63,745 nt of DNA from Fidelibacterota bacterium. Lineage in GTDB: Bacteria; Fidelibacterota; Marinisomatia; SCGC-AAA003-L08; TS1B11. Location: positions 1,220,361-1,284,105 of the forward strand of contig CP070638.1 of the NCBI GenBank assembly GCA_020354025.1, given 5' to 3'. Numbering within the stretch: position 1 is the first letter of the stretch; each line of letters begins with the position of its first letter. Shown piece after piece: positions 43,688 to 52,792 of the stretch. A program made the translations under genes and the position numbers. The notes under the pieces were generated by a model, which was given only the letters and a program-made list of their open reading frames with translations, was not told the origin of the DNA and searched no databases.

Positions 43688-45326
43688 GAATCTGGCCATC
43701 ATCCAGGAGCTGGAGGTGACCTTCAGCCCCGGACTTAATATGATTACCGGAGAAACCGGCTCGGGTAAATCAATCCTGATTGATGCCATTGGCCTTCTTT
43801 CTGGTGGCCGGGCGACTGGTGATATTATCCGCACTGGTGAGGATACGGCGGTGGTAGAAGGTGAATTGGTCAGTGGCGATGACACTTGGGTGATCCGCCG
43901 GGTGGTCCGTGCCGGCGGAGCCTCCCGTATTTTTGTAAACGAAGAACCCGCCAAGCTCAGTGACCTGGAAACACTAACAGGCTCGCTGGTGGATCTTCAT
44001 GGACAACACGAGCATCAATCCCTCTTGCGGGTTGGAACCCACATTGATTTCCTGGATGCCTATGCGGGTCTGTTGCCGGATCGGGAGGTGCTTGCGCATA
44101 CTTATCACCGCCTGATTCAGGTGAATGATGAGCTGCAGCAGCTTGCAGCTCAGGTGGAAAAGGAAAAGGAGCTCCAGGATCTCCACCAGTTTCAGCTCAG
44201 TGAGCTCGAGGAAGCGGGACTCTCGCCTGATGAGGAGGAGCAGCTTGCAAAGGAGCACCGGCTCCTGTCCCAGGCTGAGGAGCTGCATCGCCTGCTCACA
44301 CATTTAGAGCATCGCCTGCAGAAAGATGAGGGCTCGGTAGCCGGTGAATTGGGAGGACTGCTCAAGCAGTTGGATCGGTTTGCTAACCTTTCACCGGAAT
44401 TGGGCAAGCTGGGCGAGCGGTTGTCATCTATGAAGGTTGAAATGGAAGACCTGGCTTATGAAGCGGGGCGCTACGGGTCTTCGGTGAATCCTGATCCAAA
44501 GCGCCTGGCGGAGGTCGAGGATCGCCTGGGTCAACTGGAGACCGTCAAGCGCAAGTACGGCGGAACGATTGACACGGCGCTGAAAAAGCTGGATTGGCTC
44601 AGGGAAACCGCCAGCCGCTACGCCGCCTCTGATGAACACCTGTCCCGGCTGCGGGATGAGCAAGCCCGGCAGCGGGAAGCCTATGCCGCTCAGTGCCAGG
44701 AGCTGTCCCATCAGCGAAGGAGCGCAAGGGAGAAACTTGCGAAAGAGATCCGGGGCACTCTGGCCCGGCTGGATATGCCCGGCACTAGGTTTGAAGTGCG
44801 TATGGAAAACCTCCCGGCTGAGGGCGGGATCTGCATTATCAATGGCCGAACCTATAAGAGTGATGCCCGGGGCTATGACCAGGTGGAATTTTTCATCAGT
44901 CCTAATCCGGGAGAGGAACTCCGCCCTCTGGCGAAAATCGCCTCCGGTGGCGAGGTCTCACGCACCATGCTGGGTATCAAAACCGTCCTGGCGGCCTATG
45001 ACCCGGTAGGCTGCCTGGTTTTCGACGAAATTGACAATGGTATTTCCGGCTCTACGGCGGAGACGGTGGGAATTGCGCTTAAGGATCTAGCACGGTCACG
45101 ACAGATTGTTTGTATAACCCACCTGCCTCAGATAGCAGCCCGGGGGGATCATCATCTCTCTATGGATAAGCTTGTGCAAGGGGGCCGTACCCTTAGTCGG
45201 GTGAGGGTAGTAGCAGGCGAAGAGCGCCGAGGCGAAATCGCCCGGCTCCTCAGTGGGGCTGAGATAACCCAGGCCAGTCTTGACCAGGCGGCGGAACTCC
45301 TGACACCGTCCTCGGGCGGGCAGTAA
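43665..45326 (+). CDS. recN: DNA repair protein RecN
   Basis: 553 residues, GTG start inside vanZ. An SMC-like ATPase in double-strand-break repair. Walker A is ITGETGSGKSILIDAIG, followed by a long coiled coil (about 155-370), then the signature IASGGEVSRTMLGIK and Walker B CLVFDEIDNGISG, ending with CITHLPQIAARGDHHL. Normal length and complete. Confidence 0.95.
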   Translation: MIKQLLVKNLAIIQELEVTFSPGLNMITGETGSGKSILIDAIGLLSGGRATGDIIRTGEDTAVVEGELVSGDDTWVIRRVVRAGGASRIFVNEEPAKLSDLETLTGSLVDLHGQHEHQSLLRVGTHIDFLDAYAGLLPDREVLAHTYHRLIQVNDELQQLAAQVEKEKELQDLHQFQLSELEEAGLSPDEEEQLAKEHRLLSQAEELHRLLTHLEHRLQKDEGSVAGELGGLLKQLDRFANLSPELGKLGERLSSMKVEMEDLAYEAGRYGSSVNPDPKRLAEVEDRLGQLETVKRKYGGTIDTALKKLDWLRETASRYAASDEHLSRLRDEQARQREAYAAQCQELSHQRRSAREKLAKEIRGTLARLDMPGTRFEVRMENLPAEGGICIINGRTYKSDARGYDQVEFFISPNPGEELRPLAKIASGGEVSRTMLGIKTVLAAYDPVGCLVFDEIDNGISGSTAETVGIALKDLARSRQIVCITHLPQIAARGDHHLSMDKLVQGGRTLSRVRVVAGEERRGEIARLLSGAEITQASLDQAAELLTPSSGGQ

Positions 45327-45336
45327 GCAGGCGTTT

Positions 45337-46608
45337 ATGGATAGATTTGTCATCGAAGGTGGTCACAGGTTGTCCGGGGTGGTCCCTATCTCCGGGGCGA
45401 AGAACGCCGTCCTGCCGATCATGGCAGCCAGCCTGATCTGGCCAGACCGCTATATTCTGCACAACGTTCCCTCCCTGCGTGATACCTTGACCATGGCCCA
45501 TCTTCTGGAGATTATCGGCGCCAGGGTGCTCTTTGAGCACAATCGCATGGAGATTGACACTACTACCTGCCACAACCCGGAGGCTCCCTATGAGCTGGTG
45601 AAAACCATGCGGGCCTCTTTCTACGTACTGGGTCCCCTTGTAGCCCGTTTTGGCCGATGTCGTGTGTCTCTCCCCGGCGGGTGCAACTGGGGCCCCAGGC
45701 CGGTGGACCTGCATCTTAAGGCCATGGAGCTGCTGGGGGCCGATGTCACCCTTGAGGAAGGGTACATCGTTGCCAGGGGGCAGCTTAAGGGGAATACGAT
45801 TGATTTCGATGTAAGCAGTGTCGGAGCCACCGGCAATACTCTCATGGCGGCTGTCCGGGCCGAAGGAGAGACGGTCATGACCAATGCTGCCCGGGAGCCG
45901 GAAATCACAGCCCTGGCCCGATTCCTGCAGAAAATGGGAGCTCGGATTGATGGTATCGGCACTACTACCCTGCGTATTACCGGCCAGAATGAGTTGCATG
46001 GGACCGAAGAAGAAATCATCCCCGATCGGATTGAAGCGGCCACCTTCCTCATTGCTGGTGCCATGGCCGGTGATAAGGTGAGGATCAAGGGCGCCTCTGA
46101 GGATCACCTGACAGACATTCTGGGTAAGCTGGAAGCCGCTGGAGCGGTCGTGAATCGGCATGAAGAAGCCATCGAAATTTCACGTCCGTCCGCCACCTTG
46201 CCGGTGGACGTTGTCACCGCGCCTTATCCCGGCTATCCCACAGACCTTCAGGCCCAATGGATTACTTTTATGACCCAAGCCGAAGGTAACAGCGTTGTCC
46301 GGGATAATATTTATATGGATCGCTTCGCACATGTACCGGAACTGATCCGGATGGGTGCCCGGATCAGACTGGAAGGAAATAAGGCCACCATTGAGGGACC
46401 GGCGGAGCTGATCGGGGCACCCGTTATGTCCACCGATATTCGCGCTAGTGCCTCCCTGGTACTGGCAGCGCTGGTAGCCGGGGGTACATCTGAAATATCA
46501 CGGGTATACCACCTTGAACGTGGATACGAAAATATTGAGGAAAAACTGACCGCGTTAGGAGCGCGTATAGAGCGGGTGGCAGACGACCACCGGTTGCAGA
46601 AAGGTTGA
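45337..46608 (+). CDS. murA: UDP-N-acetylglucosamine 1-carboxyvinyltransferase
   Basis: 423 residues. First committed step of peptidoglycan synthesis. GAKNAVLPIMAASL near the start, catalytic Cys116 in SLPGGCNWGPRPVDLHLKAM, and GYPTDLQAQW. Because the Cys is retained, fosfomycin sensitivity is expected. It starts 10 bp after recN and closes the HAD-to-murA operon. Confidence 0.96.
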   Translation: MDRFVIEGGHRLSGVVPISGAKNAVLPIMAASLIWPDRYILHNVPSLRDTLTMAHLLEIIGARVLFEHNRMEIDTTTCHNPEAPYELVKTMRASFYVLGPLVARFGRCRVSLPGGCNWGPRPVDLHLKAMELLGADVTLEEGYIVARGQLKGNTIDFDVSSVGATGNTLMAAVRAEGETVMTNAAREPEITALARFLQKMGARIDGIGTTTLRITGQNELHGTEEEIIPDRIEAATFLIAGAMAGDKVRIKGASEDHLTDILGKLEAAGAVVNRHEEAIEISRPSATLPVDVVTAPYPGYPTDLQAQWITFMTQAEGNSVVRDNIYMDRFAHVPELIRMGARIRLEGNKATIEGPAELIGAPVMSTDIRASASLVLAALVAGGTSEISRVYHLERGYENIEEKLTALGARIERVADDHRLQKG

Positions 46609-46883
46609 TTCCGGCGTCGATAGGTCTTACCTTGAATCGCTGGAAAATGATGACCCGCGCAATACCAGTCCAGACGTTGGTTTTGTGTCCTGAGTTGCTG
46701 GCCAACAACGGGGGGCGCCGGTGCCCTGAAGAGGTAGGGGACTGATGCCGGGAAAGCTTGAGAGCAACCTTTGTTAAACCGCGCTAGGAGGTATTATCGC
46801 CTGCCGTCACACTGCACTCAAGCAGCAGCGGTTACAGGATTATCAGAGGTGATTTTCCGAATCCTTTTCTCTTGGACACACGC

Positions 46884-47909
46884 ATGATTGATCTCCGCAG
46901 CGATACGGTAACCGCTCCCTCTCAGGTCATGCGGCAGGCCATGTCGCAGGCCGATGTAGGGGATGATGTATTCGGGGAGGATCCCTCTGTAATCGAGCTG
47001 CAGGAGGAAGTGGCCCGGTTACTGGGCAAGGAAGCCGGCCTGTTTGTCCCATCGGGGACTATGAGCAACCAGATCGCCATCAAAGCCCATACACAGCCGG
47101 GTGATGAGGTGGTCTGTGAGGCGGGAGCCCACATAATGAACTATGAGGCGGGAGGGCCGGCTTTTCACAGTCAGGTGCAGCTGAATCCAATCAAGGGCCG
47201 GTTGGGGGTTTTCACTGCCAGGCAGGTCGAAGCTGTGATCAGGCCCCGGAATGTTCACGTACCACCTACCACGCTCATTACTATTGAGAACACTCATAAC
47301 CAGGCCGGTGGAACTATTTTTCCCCTGGAAGAGATCCACCGTATCGCTGATATGGCTCGGGCCCATGACCTGCGAATGCACCTGGATGGCGCCCGGCTGA
47401 TGAACGCTGTTGTGGCCACAGGTATTCCCGCCGATGAGTGGACCGCCCCCTTTGATTCGGTCTCTCTCTGTTTGTCTAAAGGGCTGGGAGCGCCGGTGGG
47501 TTCGGTACTGTGCGGCAATCGGAAATTCATCAAGGATACTCACCGCTACCGGAAATTGTTTGGCGGCGGCATGCGTCAGGTGGGTATTATTGCCGCCGGT
47601 GCGCTCTATGCGATTCGAAACCACGTTGATGATCTCGCTAGGGACCATCAGCGGGCCCGGCAGCTAGCCGAGGTACTGAGCAAATTACCAGGCATACACA
47701 TCAATCCTGATGAGGTACATACCAACATCGTGATGTTTGGTATGGATGAACAGAAAGGAACCGGGGTAGAGATCGAGGAGCAATTGCGGCGAAAAGGATT
47801 ATTGTGTTTGCCCCTTGCCAAGCAGAAGATCAGACTCGTTACTCATCGAGATTTGTCCGATGATGACATCAACAACGCAATCCATACATTCCAGAAGGTA
47901 CTAAGCTGA
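46884..47909 (+). CDS. ltaE: Low-specificity L-threonine aldolase
   Basis: 341 residues from the ATG at 46884, which gives the family start [13 protein letters not shown]; a TTG at 46872 is an alternative. Cleaves L-threonine and allo-threonine to glycine and acetaldehyde with PLP. The PLP lysine is Lys199 in [13 protein letters not shown], with [10 protein letters not shown] and the strand [11 protein letters not shown]. The 275-bp gap before it shows no other gene. It is followed after one base by trkA. Confidence 0.92.
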   Translation: MIDLRSDTVTAPSQVMRQAMSQADVGDDVFGEDPSVIELQEEVARLLGKEAGLFVPSGTMSNQIAIKAHTQPGDEVVCEAGAHIMNYEAGGPAFHSQVQLNPIKGRLGVFTARQVEAVIRPRNVHVPPTTLITIENTHNQAGGTIFPLEEIHRIADMARAHDLRMHLDGARLMNAVVATGIPADEWTAPFDSVSLCLSKGLGAPVGSVLCGNRKFIKDTHRYRKLFGGGMRQVGIIAAGALYAIRNHVDDLARDHQRARQLAEVLSKLPGIHINPDEVHTNIVMFGMDEQKGTGVEIEEQLRRKGLLCLPLAKQKIRLVTHRDLSDDDINNAIHTFQKVLS

Positions 47910-47910
47910 T

Positions 47911-49257
47911 ATGGCACTTAAGATAATCATTATAGGAGCTGGTGAAGTCGGATTCAACCTGGCCAAGGAGCTCAGCCGTGAGGACTACGACATTACCCTT
48001 GTTGACATCAATCCGGAGAAGGTGAAGCGCGCTAGTGAAACCCTCGATGTGAGTACGCTGGAGGGTAACGGCGCCTCCCCTTCGATACTACACCAGGCCC
48101 AGGTGAGCAGCGCAGACATCTTCCTGGCTCTTACCCGTATTGATGAAGTTAACCTTGTTGCCAGTGAGATGGCCCGGGAGCTGGGGGCCGGGACAGTGAT
48201 AGCCCGCCTGAGAAATATCGAGTACACCTCGAACAAGGCCATCCTTCAGCCCTCTCAGTTTGGCATTGATGAAGTGATTCATCCCGAGCTGGCGGCGGTG
48301 GAGGAGGTCGAACGACTCCTGAGTCAAAGTTCGGCCCTGAACGTAAAGGAGTTCGAAGGAGGCCGGCTGCAGCTGGTGGGGGTTATGCTTGAAGGTTCGT
48401 CGCCTCTTCTGGAACGGACCGTGGCCGACGTTTCCCAGGGTAAATGGAGGATTCCCCATCTGGCAGTTGCCATTAACCGGGAAGGCAAGACCTTTATCCC
48501 ACAGTCCGACTCGATATACAGGGTTGGTGATATCGTTTACGTTCTCGGTGAATCCCAACACGTACCATCTATTCTGAACATGCTGGGTAAACCCCGTCGT
48601 GACGTGAAGAAGATTATGATACTCGGAGCTAGTAAAATCGGGAGGCGGCTGGCAATCCGGCTGCAAGACCACCTTGATGTGAAGCTGGTGGATTCAAGTA
48701 AGGCCAAAGCCTGGGATGTTGCTCCTACCCTCGTAAATACACTCGTGCTTCACGGGGACGGGACTGACATTGATTTTTTGGTGTCCGAGAACATTGACGA
48801 AATGGACAGCTTTGTGACCGTAACCGAACAGGAACAGACCAATCTTCTCACCGGACTGCTGGCCAAGCAGCTGGGAGCCAAGCATGTTATTGTCCATCTG
48901 GCAACTACTATCTACCTGCCAATCGCCCGGCGCATTGGTATTGATGCTGCTATCAGCAAGAACATGGCCACAGTGGAAGCTATCCTGAGGGTTATCAAAT
49001 CCGATAGTGAACGAACCATCAGCCCCTTTGAAGAAGTGGAGCTTGAAGCGCTCGAGGTAGTGACCGACAAGGGCAGCAAAGTGACGAAGAAACCGCTCAA
49101 GGCTGTGAGCTTCCCTTCCGGAATGATCCTGGGTGCCGTTATTCGGGGATCTGCCATCGAAATCCCTACCGGCGATACCCAGATCATCCCGGGAGACCGG
49201 GTTCTGGTGTTTGTGCAGAATGAACAGGTAGAAAAAGTCCAACGGTACTTTACCTGA
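47911..49257 (+). CDS. trkA: Trk system potassium uptake protein TrkA
   Basis: 448 residues with two RCK_N/RCK_C units. The first has IIIGAGEVGFNLAKELSRED and VDINPEK; the second has MILGASKIGRRLAIRLQDH and VDSSKAK. It binds NAD(H) and gates the partner channel encoded by the next gene, 7 bp downstream. Confidence 0.94.
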   Translation: MALKIIIIGAGEVGFNLAKELSREDYDITLVDINPEKVKRASETLDVSTLEGNGASPSILHQAQVSSADIFLALTRIDEVNLVASEMARELGAGTVIARLRNIEYTSNKAILQPSQFGIDEVIHPELAAVEEVERLLSQSSALNVKEFEGGRLQLVGVMLEGSSPLLERTVADVSQGKWRIPHLAVAINREGKTFIPQSDSIYRVGDIVYVLGESQHVPSILNMLGKPRRDVKKIMILGASKIGRRLAIRLQDHLDVKLVDSSKAKAWDVAPTLVNTLVLHGDGTDIDFLVSENIDEMDSFVTVTEQEQTNLLTGLLAKQLGAKHVIVHLATTIYLPIARRIGIDAAISKNMATVEAILRVIKSDSERTISPFEEVELEALEVVTDKGSKVTKKPLKAVSFPSGMILGAVIRGSAIEIPTGDTQIIPGDRVLVFVQNEQVEKVQRYFT

Positions 49258-49264
49258 GCTTCCG

Positions 49265-50731
49265 GTGAATAAAAAGACAGTCTTAAATACCCTCTGTTTC
49301 CTTATCGTTTGTCTCGGGATCTCGATGCTGTTGAGTGCCGCCTGGGCATGGTATTACGGCGATGGAGACCTGTCGGCTCTACTTCTGTCAGTTGCCATCT
49401 GCTTTGGTGTAGGGATCCCCGGCTATCTGTTGACTAGAGGTCGTTATACACTCACCGTCCGGGATGGGTTTGCCATTGTTACACTGGGCTGGATCTCCCT
49501 GGCCCTGTTTGCCTCACTGCCACTCTTTCTTTCCCGTGCTATACCCAGTTTTACGGACGCTTTCTTTGAAGCCATGTCCGGGCTTACCACTACCGGTGCC
49601 ACTATCCTCGGTGATGTAAGCCGGCATCCCCACCTGCCCAATGGTATAGAGAGCATGCCCCGGGGAATCCTTTTCTGGCGGGCCTTCATCCAGTGGATCG
49701 GCGGCATGGGGATCATCATGTTCTCCGTCGCCATCCTGCCCTTCATGGGAATGGGAGGGACTGCACTTCTCAGGGCGGAGGTACCGGGGCCAACCGTCGA
49801 CCGAATCCAACCAAGAATCCAGCAAACGGCCAAAACCCTCTGGCTTACCTATGTTATTATCAGCGCTGGCGAAACAGTTCTCCTGCGCATTGGTGGATTG
49901 TCATGGTTCAGCAGCCTGACACATACCTGCACTACCATGGCTACTGGTGGATTTTCCATTTACAATGACAGCTTCAACAGCCAGACGCTCTATATTCAGT
50001 ACGTGGTGATCTTCTTCATGCTGATGGCAGGGATCAACTTCACCCTCCACGGTAAGCTGATTCTAGGCCGGGAAAACCAGTACAAGGGAAACCGGGAGCT
50101 GTTGTTTTTCCTGGGTGTCATCGGACTCTTCACCCTATTGCTCTTTATCGTCAATTCCATCAACAATTATGGTTGGGGTGAGTACAGCCTGCGGCATTCG
50201 CTATTCATTGCCACCTCGATAACCACCACCACCGGCTACGGGACCGTGGACTACGAGACCTGGTCGCCCTTCGCCCATATGCTGGTGTTTGCCCTCTTTT
50301 TCGTGGGCGGGATGGCCGGTTCCACTGGGGGCGGTATCAAGGTCATTCGCATTATGGTGGTCCTCAAATACGCCATAGCCGAGGTGCGCAAGCTCATACA
50401 CCCCCACGCCATTATTCCCGTAAAGGTGGGCACTCGTACCATACCCGATGATGTAATTCGCAACACCCTCGGATTCCTCGTATTCTACCTGGGCCTCTTC
50501 CTGATAGTGTCCCTGGTCCTCAGTTTTTTCGACGTGGACATGATCACGGCCCTGAGTGCCTCGGCCTCAGCAATGGGGAATATTGGCCCCGCCTTTGGCT
50601 CAGTAGGCCCCTTCGACAACTATGCCCATATGGCCGACGGGGCCAAGTGGCTGCTCTGCTTCGCCATGCTCCTGGGTCGTCTGGAAATATTCACCGTGAT
50701 CGTTCTCTTCAGCCGGATGTTCTGGAAATAG
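49265..50731 (+). CDS. trkH: Trk/Ktr potassium uptake membrane subunit
   Basis: 488 residues, GTG start, about ten membrane helices. Four pore loops with TGATILGD, MATGGFSIYNDS, TTTGYGTVDYET and ASAMGNIGPAFG supply the selectivity filter; the first two match TGAT and ATGG patterns of TrkH/KtrB. It forms a K+ channel with the TrkA ring. Confidence 0.93.
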   Translation: MNKKTVLNTLCFLIVCLGISMLLSAAWAWYYGDGDLSALLLSVAICFGVGIPGYLLTRGRYTLTVRDGFAIVTLGWISLALFASLPLFLSRAIPSFTDAFFEAMSGLTTTGATILGDVSRHPHLPNGIESMPRGILFWRAFIQWIGGMGIIMFSVAILPFMGMGGTALLRAEVPGPTVDRIQPRIQQTAKTLWLTYVIISAGETVLLRIGGLSWFSSLTHTCTTMATGGFSIYNDSFNSQTLYIQYVVIFFMLMAGINFTLHGKLILGRENQYKGNRELLFFLGVIGLFTLLLFIVNSINNYGWGEYSLRHSLFIATSITTTTGYGTVDYETWSPFAHMLVFALFFVGGMAGSTGGGIKVIRIMVVLKYAIAEVRKLIHPHAIIPVKVGTRTIPDDVIRNTLGFLVFYLGLFLIVSLVLSFFDVDMITALSASASAMGNIGPAFGSVGPFDNYAHMADGAKWLLCFAMLLGRLEIFTVIVLFSRMFWK

Positions 50732-50879
50732 GCTTTCAGCTAGCAAAAAAGGCATCCCCATGGATTTCATCAGGATTGACGCTGTTTGTCTTGTCGTCGC
50801 TATTGCCGTCGGTCGGTTGGAGGCCCTAAACCCCCTTGCCCCGCAATCTATCGGCGGGTAGCAACTTTGGAGAGGGAGC

Positions 50880-52370
50880 GTGAGTGCCACCATTGAAGTT
50901 CAGCCCTCAGGCAAGGTCCTGATCAAGTGCTTTAATCCCGCCACCGGGGAACCGCTGCGGGAACTTGAGGGTCACAGCTCTGAAGCTGTTGATCAGACCT
51001 TGGAGCGCCTGCGTTCTGCGGCGGCCAGCTACAACTACTCCCCGGTACGGGAGCGGGTCAAGCTGGTGCGGCGATTCCGGAAAGCGTTGGTTGCCAACCT
51101 GGACGGCCTAATCGAATCAATTTGTAGCGAGACCGGGAAGAAGCGGCCGGAAGCGTTACTGGAGGTCTTTGCCGCCTTTGAGGTCATGCGCTATCAGGCA
51201 AACATCGCTCCTCGTACCCTGCGTAGCCGATATCGTTCCAGCGGCATCTTGATCCATAAACGGGGATATGTAGCATTCCGGCCGCACGGGGTAGCAGCCA
51301 TTATCTCGCCCTGGAACTATCCCTTTGTCCTGGTGGTTTCCCCGTTAGTGGAAGCGCTGCTGGCCGGAAATACGGTTGCGGTCAAACCCTCCGAGTTCAC
51401 CAGCCTCACCGGTTTGCTTGTCAAGCAGGTTTTCGATGAGGCCACCGGGCGACCGGAATTGTTCGAGCTGGCGGTAGGCGCTGCTGATGTGGGTCAGCAG
51501 TTGGTGACTTCACCCCTGATCGATGTCGTATGCTTTACGGGCAGCACCAGGGTAGGCCAGATTATTGCCCAGGTATGTGCGAAAACCCTGAAGCCGCTGA
51601 TTCTGGAGCTGGGGGGCAAAGACGCCATGATAATCCTGGAGGATGCGAATCTGAAGCGAGCCGCTAAATCGGCCGTGTGGGGTGGCTTTACTCAGGCGGG
51701 GCAGGTATGTATGGCTGTGGAGCGCGTATATGTAATGGCTTCCGTCTATGATGAGTTTTTGCAGCTGCTGCGGGAAGAGACCCGCAAGTTGACCACCGGC
51801 AATAAGCCCGAGGATGCCATCGGACCTATCACGGTGGACTTCCAGTATGACAAGGTACAGGCCCACATCAACGATGCAAAAGCCAAGGGCGCGGTGGTGG
51901 AGACCTTCGGTGAGCCGGATGGTCAGCATATGCCCCCTACGCTTCTCACCGATGTCGATCATACCATGACCGTCATGACCGATGAGACCTTCGGCCCCGA
52001 GCTGGCGGTAATGCCGGTGGAGTCTGAAGAAGAAGCCATCCGGAAAGCCAACGACAGCCTGTATGGATTATCCACCTATATTTTTGCCAGCAATGAACGC
52101 CGCGGCCGCAGGATGGCTCGCCGGCTGTCCAGTGGCATGGTGGTTATCAATGACGTGATCATCCAGTACGGCCTGGCGTCCCTTCCGTTCGGAGGTTTCC
52201 GGTTCAGTGGTCTTGGCAAGGTGCATGGCAAGGAAGGCCTGCTGGGTTTTTCGCAGCAGCAGTCTGTGGTGGGAACCCGTTTTCCGATGCCAATGGAACT
52301 GTGGTGGTTTGATCTTGCGCATAAGACCTATGGCCTGCTGCGAAAGTTCATGAAGTGGTGGTACCGATAA
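50880..52370 (+). CDS. NAD(P)-dependent aldehyde dehydrogenase
   Basis: 496 residues, GTG start after GGAGAGGGA. Rossmann motifs SPWNYPFVLVVSPLVEALLA and CFTGSTRVGQII, the catalytic Glu region LILELGGKDAMIILEDA and catalytic Cys in AGQVCMAVERVYV, then DETFGPELAVMPV. Closest in plan to medium-chain or succinate-semialdehyde-type enzymes without a predicted leader. A short hydrophobic, Trp-rich C-terminal tail (MELWWFDLAHKTYGLLRKF) may touch the membrane. Substrate not predicted. Confidence 0.88.
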   Translation: MSATIEVQPSGKVLIKCFNPATGEPLRELEGHSSEAVDQTLERLRSAAASYNYSPVRERVKLVRRFRKALVANLDGLIESICSETGKKRPEALLEVFAAFEVMRYQANIAPRTLRSRYRSSGILIHKRGYVAFRPHGVAAIISPWNYPFVLVVSPLVEALLAGNTVAVKPSEFTSLTGLLVKQVFDEATGRPELFELAVGAADVGQQLVTSPLIDVVCFTGSTRVGQIIAQVCAKTLKPLILELGGKDAMIILEDANLKRAAKSAVWGGFTQAGQVCMAVERVYVMASVYDEFLQLLREETRKLTTGNKPEDAIGPITVDFQYDKVQAHINDAKAKGAVVETFGEPDGQHMPPTLLTDVDHTMTVMTDETFGPELAVMPVESEEEAIRKANDSLYGLSTYIFASNERRGRRMARRLSSGMVVINDVIIQYGLASLPFGGFRFSGLGKVHGKEGLLGFSQQQSVVGTRFPMPMELWWFDLAHKTYGLLRKFMKWWYR

Positions 52371-52387
52371 TTAAGTTTGTATAAGCC

Positions 52388-52792
52388 ATGAAAGTTCTCG
52401 GTATTGAGCACGTGGCCGTGGCCGTTGAGGACCTTGACGCACCGGCCCGGATTTTCCATGAGCTGCTGGGTATTACAAGCCGCACTACCGAAGAGGTTGG
52501 TGACCAGCAGGTTATCACCGACATCTTCGATACCGGCGCCGGCAAGGTGGAGCTCCTCAAGCCTACTTCGGACAAATCGCCAATTGCCGGATTTCTGGAG
52601 CAGCGTGGTGCTGGTCTCCACCATCTCGCCTTCAGGGTGGATGATCTTCGCGCCTGGCTCAAATATCTCAAGGAGCAGGGAGTGGAGCTCATTGATGAAG
52701 GGCCGCGCCCGGGGGCCGAAGGCTGCCTCACCGCTTTCCTCCATCCCCGTTCCACCGCCGGAGTACTGGTGGAACTATGCCAGAGACCCTGA
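52388..52792 (+). CDS. mce: Methylmalonyl-CoA epimerase
   Basis: 134 residues with two vicinal-oxygen-chelate modules. Metal ligands: His in GIEHVAVAVEDLD, Gln or Glu in KVELLKPTS, His in LHHLAFRVDDL and Glu in GVLVELCQRP. It interconverts (R)- and (S)-methylmalonyl-CoA in propionate or odd-chain metabolism. The mutase is not in the window. Its end overlaps uvrC by 16 bp. Confidence 0.85.
   Translation: MKVLGIEHVAVAVEDLDAPARIFHELLGITSRTTEEVGDQQVITDIFDTGAGKVELLKPTSDKSPIAGFLEQRGAGLHHLAFRVDDLRAWLKYLKEQGVELIDEGPRPGAEGCLTAFLHPRSTAGVLVELCQRP

Noticed and set aside
45250-46161. Leftward 303-codon ORF
   Set aside because: Lies opposite recN/murA, both unmistakable; long antisense frames are expected from GC-rich codon bias.
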